Source of the DNA: Rhizobium sp. CFBP 8762
GTDB lineage: Bacteria > Pseudomonadota > Alphaproteobacteria > Rhizobiales > Rhizobiaceae
Direction: 5' to 3'
Assembly: GCF_014841565.1 (NCBI RefSeq)
Contig: NZ_JACYUD010000001.1
Span: 558,001 to 622,000 of the forward strand
Length of the DNA: 64,000 bases
The position numbers and the translations under genes are program-made. This document shows positions 1 to 9,448 of this stretch, piece after piece. Within the stretch, counting starts at the first letter, position 1; every line of letters begins with the position of its first letter. The notes under the pieces were generated by a model that worked only from the letters and a program-made list of their open reading frames with translations, did no database searches and was not told the DNA's origin.

Positions 1-828
1 GGCCATCATATCGAACCACATCTGCGCGCCCTGCGATGGAATGGAGTAATCCACCTCGACACCGGCCTTGGCTTCGGCGGCGCGATCCCGCGCCTGCAAC
101 ATGTCGCCGGAATAGCCCATCGCCAGACAAATATCGCCATTGGCAAGAGCGTTGATATATTCGGACGAATGGAATTTGCGAATGTTCGGGCGAACCGACA
201 TCAGCAGTTCCTCAGCCTTGGCAAAATCCTTCGGATCAGTGCTATCCGGCGACAGGCCGAGATAGTGCAGCGCCGCTCCGATCACGTCACGTGGACTGTC
301 GAAGACATAGATGCCGCAATCCTTGAACTTGGCGGCGATCGCCGGATCGAAAATTACTTCAAGACCGGGACGAACATCCGGGCCCAAGATTTCCTTCACC
401 TTGGCAACGTTGTAGCCGATACCATCAGTGCCCCACATATAGTCGATGGCGTATTCATTGCCGGGGTCGTACTTTTGCGTCCGCTCCGTGATGATGTCCC
501 ACATGTTCGCGAGGTTCGGAAGCTTCGATTTATCCAGCTTCTGAAACACGCCTGCGGAAATCTGACGTTGCAGGAAGTCCGCTGTCGGCACCACGACGTC
601 ATAGCCAGAGCCGCCCGCCAGCATCTTGGTTTCAACAATTTCGTTGGCGTCAAACACGTCGTACACGACCTTGATGCCGGTTTCCTTGGTAAAATCCGTC
701 AGCACGCTGGCGTCGATATAATCAGACCAGTTGTAAACGTTGACCACGCGCTCCTGTGCGGATGCAGCGGATACAAAACCCAGCGAAGCAACCGCAACGG
801 CGGCATAGCGAAAAAACGTTTGTTTCAT
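1..828 (-). CDS. potF: Polyamine (putrescine/spermidine) ABC transporter substrate-binding protein, PotF/PotD family, 3' end outside window
   Basis: The visible 276 residues start at an ATG at 828 with a signal peptide (basic MKQTFFR start, hydrophobic stretch, likely cleavage after ASAQ at about residue 25). The mature protein opens with VVNVYNWSDYID, the typical start of periplasmic polyamine-binding proteins, followed by GYDVVVPTADFL and MWGTDGIGYN, also family signatures. It would bind a polyamine in the periplasm and deliver it to a PotGHI-type permease, whose genes would lie beyond position 1. Full-length members have about 360 residues, so roughly the last quarter is missing. Upstream on the same strand is the chemoreceptor gene, 145 bp away. 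The puuA/puuB-like genes 5 kb away fit a polyamine theme, but the substrate is inferred from family only. Confidence 0.9.
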   Translation of the reverse strand, partial: MKQTFFRYAAVAVASLGFVSAASAQERVVNVYNWSDYIDASVLTDFTKETGIKVVYDVFDANEIVETKMLAGGSGYDVVVPTADFLQRQISAGVFQKLDKSKLPNLANMWDIITERTQKYDPGNEYAIDYMWGTDGIGYNVAKVKEILGPDVRPGLEVIFDPAIAAKFKDCGIYVFDSPRDVIGAALHYLGLSPDSTDPKDFAKAEELLMSVRPNIRKFHSSEYINALANGDICLAMGYSGDMLQARDRAAEAKAGVEVDYSIPSQGAQMWFDMMA

Positions 829-973
829 GTCTTTCTCCAGCATTGAAGACGGCGCAAGCCGACGTCTCGACCCTATGCGAGCAATGTTGAAACTAGAAAC
901 CTTTTGGCAAGGCTACAAGCCGTTTTTATCGCTAGCTCTTGAATGTTTTTTGACACGTGATTTCAACACAGCG

Positions 974-3472
974 TCAGGCAGCAGTATCGGCATTCAACGT
1001 GAATTGCGCCACCATGCCGGTCAGCATATCCGCTTCCGACGCCAGCGCGCGGCTCGCCCGGTTGGCCTCATCCGCCATGGAGGCGTTCTGTTGGGTCATC
1101 TGGTCCATCTGATTCACCGATGAATTGATTTCATGCAGAGCGGTGGCCTGATCGCGGCTGGCGATGGCAATCATCTGCACATGCGCGCTGATCGCGACGA
1201 TCTGGCTGCTGATGGAGGCCAGCACCGCCCCCGCCTCCTCGACCAGCGCGGAACCGGAGCGCACTTCGTCACTGGACGCGTTGATCAAATCCTTGATTTC
1301 GCGAGCAGCCCCTGCCGAGCGCTGGGCAAGCGCGCGAACCTCATGCGCCACGACCGCGAACCCCTTGCCAGCGTTGCCCGCGCGTGCGGCTTCAATTCCG
1401 GCATTCAAGGCCAAAAGATTGGTCTGGAAGGCGATATCGTCGATGACCTCGATGATCTGCTCGATCTTGTGGGATGCGTTCTGAATCCGCGTCATGGCGG
1501 AAACAGCATTGGAAACAACGATGCCGGAGCTGTCGGCGCTTTTCTTCGTCTCCGTCACGGTTTCATTCACCTCGAGCGCCCGTTCGGCTGAACCTTTGAC
1601 CGTAATGGTGATTTCCTCGACGGCGGCTGCGGTCTGTTCTAGCGACGCAGCCTGGGCTTCCGTGCGCCGGGAGAGCTGGTCAGCAGCGTCGCGCATGGCA
1701 CTGCCATTGCTTTGAATGGCCTGGGCGTTGGTCCGGATGGATACCAGCGTCTCCTCCAAATTTTGCACAGACGCATTGAAATCGGCACGCAGACTATCGA
1801 GACGCCCGGCAAACGGTGTTTCAATATCCATTGAAAGGTCACCTCTGGCGAGGCGCTGCAAGGCGGCGGCAAGTTCGGATACGGCAAAATCGATCTCCGC
1901 GTCGGTCTGTGCCTTTTCGGCATCCCGCTGCGCCCGATCCGCCTCTGCCTGCTGACGGTGCCGCTCCGTTTCCCCTTCCGCGCGAACGCGGGCATTGGCG
2001 TTCTCACGAAACACGATCAGAGCACGCGCCATATCGCCAACTTCATCCGGCCTGCTTTCACCCGATATCGGCGTGTCCAGAGCGCCGTCTGCCAGCCTGC
2101 GCATGGCGTGGGTAATACGACCTAATGGGCCTTTCAAGGCCGCAACGAGCGCATAGCCGGAGAGGACGGCAACCAGAAACCCGACCAGCGTTGCGCCAAT
2201 GGACGCCCGACTGACGAATGTACTTTCCTGCTGCGCCTTGACCTGCTCGCTCTCGGAAAACTGTTCCAGCTTCAGGCGGATGATATCGATAAAGGTTTTG
2301 GCCTTGGCCACCTCCAGCGCCCGATGCTCGGCAATGACCACAAGTTTCGCTGTGTCCAGCGCAATTTGACGGTAAAGCGGGGAGAATGTTTCAGGAAGGC
2401 TCTCGATAAAAGCAAGGCCCTTGCCGCTGCTCTGTAACCGGGCGTCATTGGCTGAAACAGTGGCATATGCAGTCAAAACGGGGCCGCGCCGGGCTTCGGT
2501 AGGATGATTGCTGAACTCGGCCAGTTGCGCCTGAAGTTGAAACACGGAATTGACCAGTTCCCTCGCGTCCATCAGCACAGTTTCTGCGCGCTCCATCGGC
2601 TTGTCCAAACCTTCGAAAATCAGGGACACATCGCGCATCCGGCTGATGGACTGCTGTTGTAGCTCATCCGCAGCAGGCAGAAGAGTATCAGTATGGTCCT
2701 GCAACTGCGCGACCATGTCTTCGTCCAACTGATCGGAGGCCACGACCATTCGCACCCGTGCAGCGACGCTTTCCACACGAGCCATTGCATCATTCAGATC
2801 GGGCTGCACGGAAAGCACCTTTCCCGGCAACCGCGTCAGTTCCCGCAAGCGCGCCCGCGCAACTTTGATCTTGTTTGCGCTGGAAGTATTTCCGACCATA
2901 TCGGTGTGAAAGCGCTTCAAGAACCGTGACGCGCTGGCAAGCTGGTCTCCAATGCGCAAAAGGCGTTTTCCATCGGCGTCCGCAAGGTGCATGCTGCGTT
3001 GATAGCTGATAGCATTGCTGATGATGCGCTGGCGTTCCTGCGAGAGCTTACTCGTATTGTCCCTAAGATTATCCCGAACGGTCTTTTCGACTGCGTTCAG
3101 TTTCCAAAGGCCGCCAATACTGTTCTCGACATCGCGAACGGTATCCCGCGCTGCTTCCAGCAGTGGCGACGGGCCCTCAAGCGCAATGAGCGTACCGGAC
3201 AGATAATCCCGCTGTTCGCGCAACAGGTAGTTTACCTCGTCCCGGCTCCGCGTATCGCTGTTTTCCAGAAACGAGGTCATGCTGGCGTAAACAACCTTGA
3301 AGTTGCTGAGCGACTGCATAATGCGCGTCGATAGCGCCATCCGGTTTTCCAATCGATCCGCAGCGTACATGCCGGTAAAGCCGATCACGCTGATGACGAT
3401 GACGAAGGGGACAAGCAGCAGCAGAACCTTGGTTTGAATTTTAAACCGCGCGAGCGCTTTATCCAGAAGCAT
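974..3472 (-). CDS. Methyl-accepting chemotaxis protein, membrane-bound, long helical periplasmic sensor
   Basis: An 832-residue chemoreceptor. Transmembrane helix 1 is at about residues 17-38. A helix-rich periplasmic region of about 385 residues follows, then transmembrane helix 2 at about 425-446, a HAMP domain at about 447-500, a second HAMP-like segment near 530-585, and the cytoplasmic signalling domain to about 820. The hairpin tip that contacts CheA and CheW is seen as [17 protein letters not shown] (683-699) followed by [19 protein letters not shown] (702-720). The sensor is far longer than the usual 150-residue four-helix bundle and lacks an evident Cache fold, so it may be a double helical bundle of the HBM type; that is inference. 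No conserved pentapeptide CheR tether is seen at the C-terminus. The gene stands alone, upstream of potF on the same strand. The ligand is unknown. Confidence 0.93.
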   Translation of the reverse strand: MLLDKALARFKIQTKVLLLLVPFVIVISVIGFTGMYAADRLENRMALSTRIMQSLSNFKVVYASMTSFLENSDTRSRDEVNYLLREQRDYLSGTLIALEGPSPLLEAARDTVRDVENSIGGLWKLNAVEKTVRDNLRDNTSKLSQERQRIISNAISYQRSMHLADADGKRLLRIGDQLASASRFLKRFHTDMVGNTSSANKIKVARARLRELTRLPGKVLSVQPDLNDAMARVESVAARVRMVVASDQLDEDMVAQLQDHTDTLLPAADELQQQSISRMRDVSLIFEGLDKPMERAETVLMDARELVNSVFQLQAQLAEFSNHPTEARRGPVLTAYATVSANDARLQSSGKGLAFIESLPETFSPLYRQIALDTAKLVVIAEHRALEVAKAKTFIDIIRLKLEQFSESEQVKAQQESTFVSRASIGATLVGFLVAVLSGYALVAALKGPLGRITHAMRRLADGALDTPISGESRPDEVGDMARALIVFRENANARVRAEGETERHRQQAEADRAQRDAEKAQTDAEIDFAVSELAAALQRLARGDLSMDIETPFAGRLDSLRADFNASVQNLEETLVSIRTNAQAIQSNGSAMRDAADQLSRRTEAQAASLEQTAAAVEEITITVKGSAERALEVNETVTETKKSADSSGIVVSNAVSAMTRIQNASHKIEQIIEVIDDIAFQTNLLALNAGIEAARAGNAGKGFAVVAHEVRALAQRSAGAAREIKDLINASSDEVRSGSALVEEAGAVLASISSQIVAISAHVQMIAIASRDQATALHEINSSVNQMDQMTQQNASMADEANRASRALASEADMLTGMVAQFTLNADTAA

Positions 3473-3693
3473 AAGGGAAGACCTTACAAAGGCAGCGTCG
3501 GTGTCAAACCGGCCCGTGCCGAGCGTGCTCAGGGCATGTGGAGTCGCACCACAAGATCACCACGCAGTCATGCTCCGCCACCGCGGCGGATTGATCTCTT
3601 TGATCAGGAAAGTGAGGGGTAAGGCTTAATATTTGAATAACGTTATATATATGGAAATGTCATAGATTATAATCGGTTAACAGCTTTCCGATA

Positions 3694-4875
3694 TCAGGCG
3701 CATTGCCCGGCGGCAAAGCCCGAAGCCCAGGCCCACTGAAAATTGTAGCCACCTAACCAACCGGTGACATCCACACACTCGCCAATGAAATACAGGCCCG
3801 GAATGCTGCGGGCCTCCATGGTGCGCGAATCGAGCGCGTTCGTATCCACGCCGCCAAGCGTCACCTCTGCGGTGCGGTATCCTTCCGATCCGGCGGGACG
3901 GATTTTCCAGTTCTGGATACGCTCGACGAGGCCCACCAGCGCTTTGTCGGAGAGATCAGCCAAGGTTTTCGTCAACGCCGCATCTTCACTGAAAAACTGG
4001 GCGAGCCGCTTCGGCATCAGTGTGGACAGCACCGTTTGTACGCTTTGGCGTCCATTGTCGCGCCGTCCGGCCTTCAAAGCGGCCAAAATATCGGTATCCG
4101 GCAGCAATTTCAGGGCAATCTCATCGCCCTCCCGCCAATAGGAGGAAATCTGCAGAACGGCAGGGCCACTCAAACCGCGATGGGTGATGAGGACGGCCTC
4201 GCGAAACGTGGTCTTGCCATGGGCTGCGACGGCGTCGCTGGCAACGCCCGAAAGCGGCGACAGCCTTTCCAGCTGTGCGGGATCGAGCGTGAGCGGGACC
4301 AGACCCGGACGGGTCTCCACAAGGCCAAGGCCGAACTGTTCAGCAACTTTATAGGCAAAACCCGTTGCGCCCATTTTGGGAATGGATTTGCCGCCACTGG
4401 CCATCACCAGCGACGCGGCAGTCAGCGGACCATCCGGCGTTGTAACGGTGAAACCGTTAGCGCCATGCGAAACATCAACAATCTCGGTCTGCATCCTAAG
4501 GCTGACATTGGCCACCCGCATCTCGGTCAGCAGCATGTCGACGATCAGCTTGGCGGACACATCACAGAACAGTTGGCCCAGCGTCTTCTCATGCCATGCA
4601 ATGCCGTAGCGGTCGACCAGTGCCACAAAATCCTGTGGTGTGTAGCGCGCCAAAGCGGACTTGGCGAAATGCGGGTTGCGACAGAGGAAATTGCGCGGGC
4701 TGGTGTGCAGATTGGTAAAGTTGCAGCGTCCGCCACCGGAAATGCGAATTTTCTCGCCCGGCGTTTTGGCATGATCGAGCACGATGACGCTGCGTCCGCG
4801 TTTGCCGGCTTCGATGGCGCACATCATGCCTGCGGCACCGGCGCCGATTATGATAACATCCGCTGTCTGGGCCAT
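3694..4875 (-). CDS. NAD(P)/FAD-dependent oxidoreductase, BaiN/HI0933 (YhiN) family
   Basis: A flavoprotein of about 393 residues. The N-terminal dinucleotide fold reads VIIIGAGAAGMMCAIEAGKR, followed by ISGGGRCNFTN, the hallmark of the HI0933/YhiN family, and a C-terminal GLYFIGECVDVTGWLGGYN that closes over the FAD. The ATG at 4875 is chosen over the ATG at 4917 because GAAAGAG lies about 7 bases upstream and the protein then begins MAQTADVIII, as family members do. The physiological substrate of most members is not established; some anaerobic gut homologues reduce bile-acid intermediates, which should not be assumed here. It is divergent from the puuA-like gene, with about 150 bp between the starts. 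Confidence 0.9.
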   Translation of the reverse strand: MAQTADVIIIGAGAAGMMCAIEAGKRGRSVIVLDHAKTPGEKIRISGGGRCNFTNLHTSPRNFLCRNPHFAKSALARYTPQDFVALVDRYGIAWHEKTLGQLFCDVSAKLIVDMLLTEMRVANVSLRMQTEIVDVSHGANGFTVTTPDGPLTAASLVMASGGKSIPKMGATGFAYKVAEQFGLGLVETRPGLVPLTLDPAQLERLSPLSGVASDAVAAHGKTTFREAVLITHRGLSGPAVLQISSYWREGDEIALKLLPDTDILAALKAGRRDNGRQSVQTVLSTLMPKRLAQFFSEDAALTKTLADLSDKALVGLVERIQNWKIRPAGSEGYRTAEVTLGGVDTNALDSRTMEARSIPGLYFIGECVDVTGWLGGYNFQWAWASGFAAGQCA

Positions 4876-5029
4876 GGCTGCTCTTTCGATCCGTTGACAT
4901 CTTCCTTTCGCCGACATGGTGTAAAGTCAATGGAATATCAGTCTTTCCGCACGAAAAGTGGCGTGCGGCCCTCGCCAATCGGCGAAGTCCGCGTATGATG
5001 CCGCCATTCGAAGACAACACCGGTGATTT

Positions 5030-6466
5030 ATGTCGTCTAAAAAGTCCATTGCATCCAAACCTGCCAAACTTGCCAATCAAACCAAAGCTTCTGTTCTGGA
5101 TTCGCCGCGTGGCGTGACGACCTGGAAAGAAGCAACCGATTGGCTGAAGGTGCGTGGCATTGAAGATATAGAGTGCATAACACCGGATATTGCGGGCGTG
5201 CCGCGGGGCAAGATGATGCCCTCCTCCAAATTCACCTCCAACACGTCGCTGGCGCTGCCATCCGCCATCTACCGCCACACGATTTCCGGCGAATACCCGG
5301 ATGAAACGGCGGATTTCCGCTATGATTCCCGCGATAGCGATATCAAGCTGGTGCCAGACCTCTCAACGCTGTGCGTGGTGCCGTGGGAAACCGACCCGAC
5401 AGCGCAGGTGATCTGCGATATCGCCGGAACCACCGGCGAGAATGTCAGCTACACCCCGCGCAATGTGCTGCGCAATGTCATGGAATTGTACCGCCAGAAA
5501 GGCTGGATGCCGGTCGTCGCACCGGAAATCGAGTTCTATCTCGTCGCCAAGAATGACGATCCCGATTATCCGCTGTTTCCACCGAAAGGCCGGTCGGGCC
5601 GGTCGATTGTCGGTGGGCAGGCCTATTCCATTGCGGGCGTCAACGAGTTCGATGAGCTGATCGACGATATCTACCATTTTTCCGAAAAGCAGGGTCTGGA
5701 AATCGACACCCTCATCCATGAGGAAGGCCCGGCGCAGCTGGAAATCAACCTGCGCCATGGTGATCCCATCGAACTGGCCGATCAGGTTTTCATGTTCAAG
5801 CGCACCATTCGCGAGGCTGCGCTGAAGCATGGCATCTACGCCACCTTTATGGCCAAGCCCATGCAGGCGCAGGCCGGTTCCGCCATGCACATTCACCAGT
5901 CGGTGATCGAGGTAAATACGGGGCGCAACCTGTTTTCCAACCCGGACGGATCGGCCTCGAAAGAGTTTTTCTCCTTCATCGGCGGCATGCAGACCTATGT
6001 GCCCAAGGCGCTTTCGATGATGGCGCCCTATGTGAACTCCTATCGCCGCCTGACACCGGGCATGGCCTGCCCGGTCAACAATGCCTGGGGTTACGACAAC
6101 CGCACGACGGCGTTCCGTGTGCCGATTTCCGAACCGATTGCCCGGCGGGTGGAAAACCGTTTGCCAAGCTCGGACGCAAACCCTTATCTGGCGCTAGCGG
6201 CATCGCTCGCCTGTGGCTATCTCGGCATGGTGCAGGGTCTGGAGCCGACATCACCGACCGAAGATACCATGAATGAGGGAAAGACGGTGGATCTGCCACG
6301 CGGGCTGCTGGAAGCCATATCGGCTCTGGAATCCGAGCCGCATTTCCACGAGGTTTTCGGGCGTGAATTCATCGGCATCTATGCGGGTGTGAAACGGGGC
6401 GAGTTTGAAACCTTCATGCAGGTTATCAGCCCGTGGGAGCGCGAATTCCTGCTCCTCAATGTGTGA
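5030..6466 (+). CDS. puuA: Glutamine synthetase family protein, probable gamma-glutamylputrescine synthetase (PuuA-like)
   Basis: 478 residues with the full glutamine synthetase catalytic core: APEIEFYLV at 164-172 and EEGPAQLEIN at 231-240 (metal and substrate ligands), AGSAMHIHQSV at 282-292 (ATP and glutamate site), and NAWGYDNRTTAFRVP at 351-365. The NRTT version and overall length match GS-III-like PuuA enzymes rather than the GlnA assimilatory enzyme, which carries an adenylylated tyrosine loop not seen here. The family ligates glutamate to the amino group of putrescine or another amine using ATP. The next gene, 9 bp downstream, is an FAD amine oxidase of the PuuB type, and together they would carry out the first two steps of gamma-glutamylated polyamine breakdown. 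The amine substrate is inferred. Confidence 0.85.
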   Translation: MSSKKSIASKPAKLANQTKASVLDSPRGVTTWKEATDWLKVRGIEDIECITPDIAGVPRGKMMPSSKFTSNTSLALPSAIYRHTISGEYPDETADFRYDSRDSDIKLVPDLSTLCVVPWETDPTAQVICDIAGTTGENVSYTPRNVLRNVMELYRQKGWMPVVAPEIEFYLVAKNDDPDYPLFPPKGRSGRSIVGGQAYSIAGVNEFDELIDDIYHFSEKQGLEIDTLIHEEGPAQLEINLRHGDPIELADQVFMFKRTIREAALKHGIYATFMAKPMQAQAGSAMHIHQSVIEVNTGRNLFSNPDGSASKEFFSFIGGMQTYVPKALSMMAPYVNSYRRLTPGMACPVNNAWGYDNRTTAFRVPISEPIARRVENRLPSSDANPYLALAASLACGYLGMVQGLEPTSPTEDTMNEGKTVDLPRGLLEAISALESEPHFHEVFGREFIGIYAGVKRGEFETFMQVISPWEREFLLLNV

Positions 6467-6475
6467 GGCCAATCG

Positions 6476-7774
6476 ATGACCTATCAAAGCCCGATATCCC
6501 CCGGTATATCCTGGTATGAAGCCAGGCTGGAAGACCGCCCGCGTTACGACGCGCTCACCGGCGGTACATCCGCCGACATTGCCATAATCGGCGGCGGGTT
6601 TACCGGGCTTCAAGCGGCCTATCATCTGGCAAAGGCGGGTGTCGATGTCGTCCTCATCGATGCCAATCGCTTTGGTGATGGCGCTTCGGGCCGCAATGGC
6701 GGCCAGCTTGGCACCGGCCAGCGCTGGTGGCCGGAGGACATGGAAAAAGAACTTGGGCTGGAGCGCTCGAAAGCCCTGTTTCAGATGGCAGAAAATGCCA
6801 AATCCCATCTTCTGTCCTTTGCTCGGCAACACAGCATCGACATGAACTATGTGGTTGGGCATATGTCCGTTACCCATAAGGCATCACTCGAAAAGGACTA
6901 CCGGGCCAATGCGGAGATTGCGGCCAGCCGCTACGATTATCCCCATTTGAGCTTTATGGAGACGGCTGAGACCCGCCAACGCATGGGTTCGTCGAAATAT
7001 CTGTTCGGCGTGCGCGACGCGGGCACAGGGCATATCCAGCCGATGAAACTGCTGGTGGGCTTGGCAAGGGCCGCAGCTACAGCAGGCGCACGGCTGCATG
7101 AGCAGACAAAAGCTTTGAAATTGAACCGGACGGCTTCCGGCCTGACCATCTCGACCGCTGGCGAGACCTCCAGCGGGACCATCTCCGCATCGCGCATCCT
7201 GATTGCCTGCAACGGTCATATCGGCCATCTGGAACCTATGACGGCGGCGCATGTCATGCCGATTCGCTCCTTCATCGGTGCGACAGAGGTTCTTTCGAAT
7301 TTCCCTGAGGTTTTGCCCGGTGGCGAGTCGGTTGCCGATTCCCGCTTCGTCGTTCGCTACTTCCGCAAAAGCCACGACGGGCGGTTGCTCTTCGGCGGGC
7401 GGGAAGCCTATACCGCTGACAATCCCCGTGACATTTCCACCCATATCCGCCGCCAGATTGCCGAGATTTATCCGCAACTGGAAGACGTGCGGATCGACCA
7501 TGCGTGGGGCGGCTCGGTCGGCATCACCATGCCCCGCCAGCCTTTTGTGCGTGAGGTCATGCCCGGCGTCACCTCCATCGGCGGCTATTCCGGCCATGGC
7601 GTAATGCTGTCAAACTATTGCGGCAAATTATATGCAGACATGGTGACGGGACGCGCAACGGAACTCGATCTGTTGCGCGACCTCAACGTGCCACAGTTTC
7701 CAGGCGGAACGCGTCTGCGCGCGCCGCTCCTGTTTTTGGCGCTCAGTTGGTATGCGCTCAGAGACAAATTCTAA
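6476..7774 (+). CDS. puuB: FAD-dependent oxidoreductase, probable gamma-glutamylputrescine oxidase (PuuB-like)
   Basis: 432 residues of the DAO family. The N-terminal Rossmann motif is IAIIGGGFTGLQAAYHLAK at about 35-53, followed by GASGRNGGQLGTGQRW, the typical PuuB/OrdL start of the FAD site. The C-terminus has WGGSVGITMPRQPFV and IGGYSGHGVMLSNYCGK, which contact the flavin and are conserved in gamma-glutamylputrescine oxidases. It would oxidise the gamma-glutamyl amine made by the preceding synthetase to an aldehyde, ammonia and peroxide in the cytoplasm. The start lies 9 bp after the puuA stop, so the two are almost certainly co-transcribed. A relative acting on another amine, such as ethanolamine or isopropylamine conjugates, cannot be excluded. 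Confidence 0.85.
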   Translation: MTYQSPISPGISWYEARLEDRPRYDALTGGTSADIAIIGGGFTGLQAAYHLAKAGVDVVLIDANRFGDGASGRNGGQLGTGQRWWPEDMEKELGLERSKALFQMAENAKSHLLSFARQHSIDMNYVVGHMSVTHKASLEKDYRANAEIAASRYDYPHLSFMETAETRQRMGSSKYLFGVRDAGTGHIQPMKLLVGLARAAATAGARLHEQTKALKLNRTASGLTISTAGETSSGTISASRILIACNGHIGHLEPMTAAHVMPIRSFIGATEVLSNFPEVLPGGESVADSRFVVRYFRKSHDGRLLFGGREAYTADNPRDISTHIRRQIAEIYPQLEDVRIDHAWGGSVGITMPRQPFVREVMPGVTSIGGYSGHGVMLSNYCGKLYADMVTGRATELDLLRDLNVPQFPGGTRLRAPLLFLALSWYALRDKF

Positions 7775-7865
7775 CAGGAGCCTGTCAATTCCTATCGCTT
7801 GGGACTGGCATTTTTAAATCGATTAGATTATATCCGCCTCAGACAGAACGAGATTGAGATTTCCG

Positions 7866-9338
7866 ATGAGCAGCCAGATTATTCCCGTTGAACCCTTCGA
7901 CTATGTGGTTTTCGGTGGAACAGGCGACCTTGCCGAACGCAAGCTCCTGCCAGCCCTCTATCATCGCCAACTCGCCGGTCAGTTGACCGACCCGACCCGG
8001 ATCATCGGCGCATCGCGCACCGTCATGACCGATGCGGAATATCGCCAATTTGCCGTGGACGCGCTGAAAGAGCATGTCAAAGGCGATTATGACGATGCGG
8101 AAGTTCAGAAATTCACGGAAAAACTGTTTTACGTCGCTGTCGATGCCAAATCCGAGCAGGGTTGGGACGATCTGAAAACCATGCTGGATGAGGCAAAAGA
8201 GCGTGTTCGCGCCTTTTATCTGGCAGTTGCCCCGGCAATTTTCGGCGATATCGCCGACAAAATTCAGGCCCATGACCTGATTACCGACACGACCCGCATC
8301 GTGGTGGAAAAGCCGATTGGCCGGGATCTCGAATCGGCCACCATGCTGAACAACACCATTGGGCGGGTGTTCCGCGAAGAGCAGATTTTCCGCATTGACC
8401 ATTATCTCGGCAAGGAAACCGTGCAGAACCTGATGGCGCTGCGCTTTGCCAATGCGCTCTATGAGCCGCTGTGGAACTCCGCCCATATCGACCATGTGCA
8501 GCTTACCGTTGCCGAATCGGTCGGACTGGAAAGCCGCGCAGGCTATTATGACAAGGCCGGTGCGCTGCGCGACATGGTGCAGAACCATATTCTGCAGCTT
8601 CTTTGCCTTGTCGCCATGGAAGTTCCCCCATCCATGAATGCGGAAGCCGTGCGCGACGAAAAGCTGAAAGTACTGCGCGCGCTGAAGCCAATCACGCCTG
8701 CGAATGTGGAAAAGATGACGGTGCGCGGCCAGTACCGTGCAGGCGCATCCTCCGGCGGTGCCGTGCGTGGTTATCTGGACGAACTGGAAGGCGGCGTTTC
8801 CAACACGGAAACCTTCGTGGCCATCAAGGCTGAAATCAACAACTGGCGTTGGGCGGGCGTGCCGTTCTACATCCGCACCGGCAAGCGCATGGCCGAGCGG
8901 ATGTCGGAAATCGTCATCACGTTCAAGCCTATTCCCCATTCGATCTTCGATGAAGGTGCCGGTCGCATTGCCCAGAACCAGCTTGTGATCCGCCTGCAAC
9001 CGGACGAAGGCGTGAAGCAGTCGCTGATGATCAAGGACCCTGGTCCGGGCGGCATGCGCCTGCGCAATGTGTCGCTGGACATGAGCTTTGCCGAGGCTTT
9101 TGCCGCTCGCAACGCCGATGCTTACGAGCGTCTGCTGCTGGATGTGATCCGCAACAACCAGACGCTGTTCATGCGCCGTGACGAGGTGGAAGCCGCATGG
9201 CAATGGGTTGACCCGATCCTCAAGGCTTGGGAAGAGACCGGACAGGCCGTGCAGGGTTACACGGCTGGAACATGGGGACCAAGCCAGTCGATCGCCCTGA
9301 TTGAACGGGACGGTCGCACATGGCACGAAAACGATTAG
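7866..9338 (+). CDS. zwf: Glucose-6-phosphate 1-dehydrogenase
   Basis: 490 residues when started at the ATG at 7866; an in-frame TTG at 7854 would add four residues, but MSSQIIPVEPFDYVVFGG looks like a natural start. The NADP-binding motif FGGTGDLAERKLLPALY is at 16-32 and the active site RIDHYLGKE at 176-184, with the catalytic histidine. The enzyme oxidises glucose-6-phosphate to 6-phosphogluconolactone and is the entry to the Entner-Doudoroff and pentose phosphate routes. It is the first gene of zwf-pgl-edd, an arrangement known in rhizobia that lack a complete Embden-Meyerhof pathway. Its TAG stop lies inside the terminal inverted repeat of an intergenic mosaic element (see 9335-9436). 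Confidence 0.97.
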   Translation: MSSQIIPVEPFDYVVFGGTGDLAERKLLPALYHRQLAGQLTDPTRIIGASRTVMTDAEYRQFAVDALKEHVKGDYDDAEVQKFTEKLFYVAVDAKSEQGWDDLKTMLDEAKERVRAFYLAVAPAIFGDIADKIQAHDLITDTTRIVVEKPIGRDLESATMLNNTIGRVFREEQIFRIDHYLGKETVQNLMALRFANALYEPLWNSAHIDHVQLTVAESVGLESRAGYYDKAGALRDMVQNHILQLLCLVAMEVPPSMNAEAVRDEKLKVLRALKPITPANVEKMTVRGQYRAGASSGGAVRGYLDELEGGVSNTETFVAIKAEINNWRWAGVPFYIRTGKRMAERMSEIVITFKPIPHSIFDEGAGRIAQNQLVIRLQPDEGVKQSLMIKDPGPGGMRLRNVSLDMSFAEAFAARNADAYERLLLDVIRNNQTLFMRRDEVEAAWQWVDPILKAWEETGQAVQGYTAGTWGPSQSIALIERDGRTWHEND

Positions 9339-9436
9339 AGCGTTTTCCGATCTGACGGGATCAGATCGGTGCTCTAACCTATTAATTTTAAAGCATATTT
9401 CGATCATCGCCTTGCTCCGGTCGAAATATGCTCTAG
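9335..9436. repeat. RIME-like intergenic mosaic element made of two palindromes
   Basis: The first palindrome runs from TTAGAGC (9335) to GCTCTAA (ending 9377), with an inner perfect pair CCGATCTGA / TCAGATCGG (9347-9369). The second has AGCATATTTCGA (9392-9403) facing TCGAAATATGCT (9421-9432). Two stacked palindromes of about 45 bp between genes, bounded by AGAGC-type ends, resemble the Rhizobium-specific intergenic mosaic elements (RIME) described in rhizobia. The TAG stop of zwf (9336-9338) is inside the left arm. It lies within an operon, so the folded RNA may affect zwf or pgl transcript stability; that part is inference. Confidence 0.75.
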
Positions 9437-9448
9437 GGATCAGACGGC

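Noticed and set aside
7839-9407. Long open frame (522 codons) on the minus strand opposite zwf
   Set aside because: It mirrors the zwf codons exactly and has no domain; a by-product of GC-rich codon use on the coding strand.
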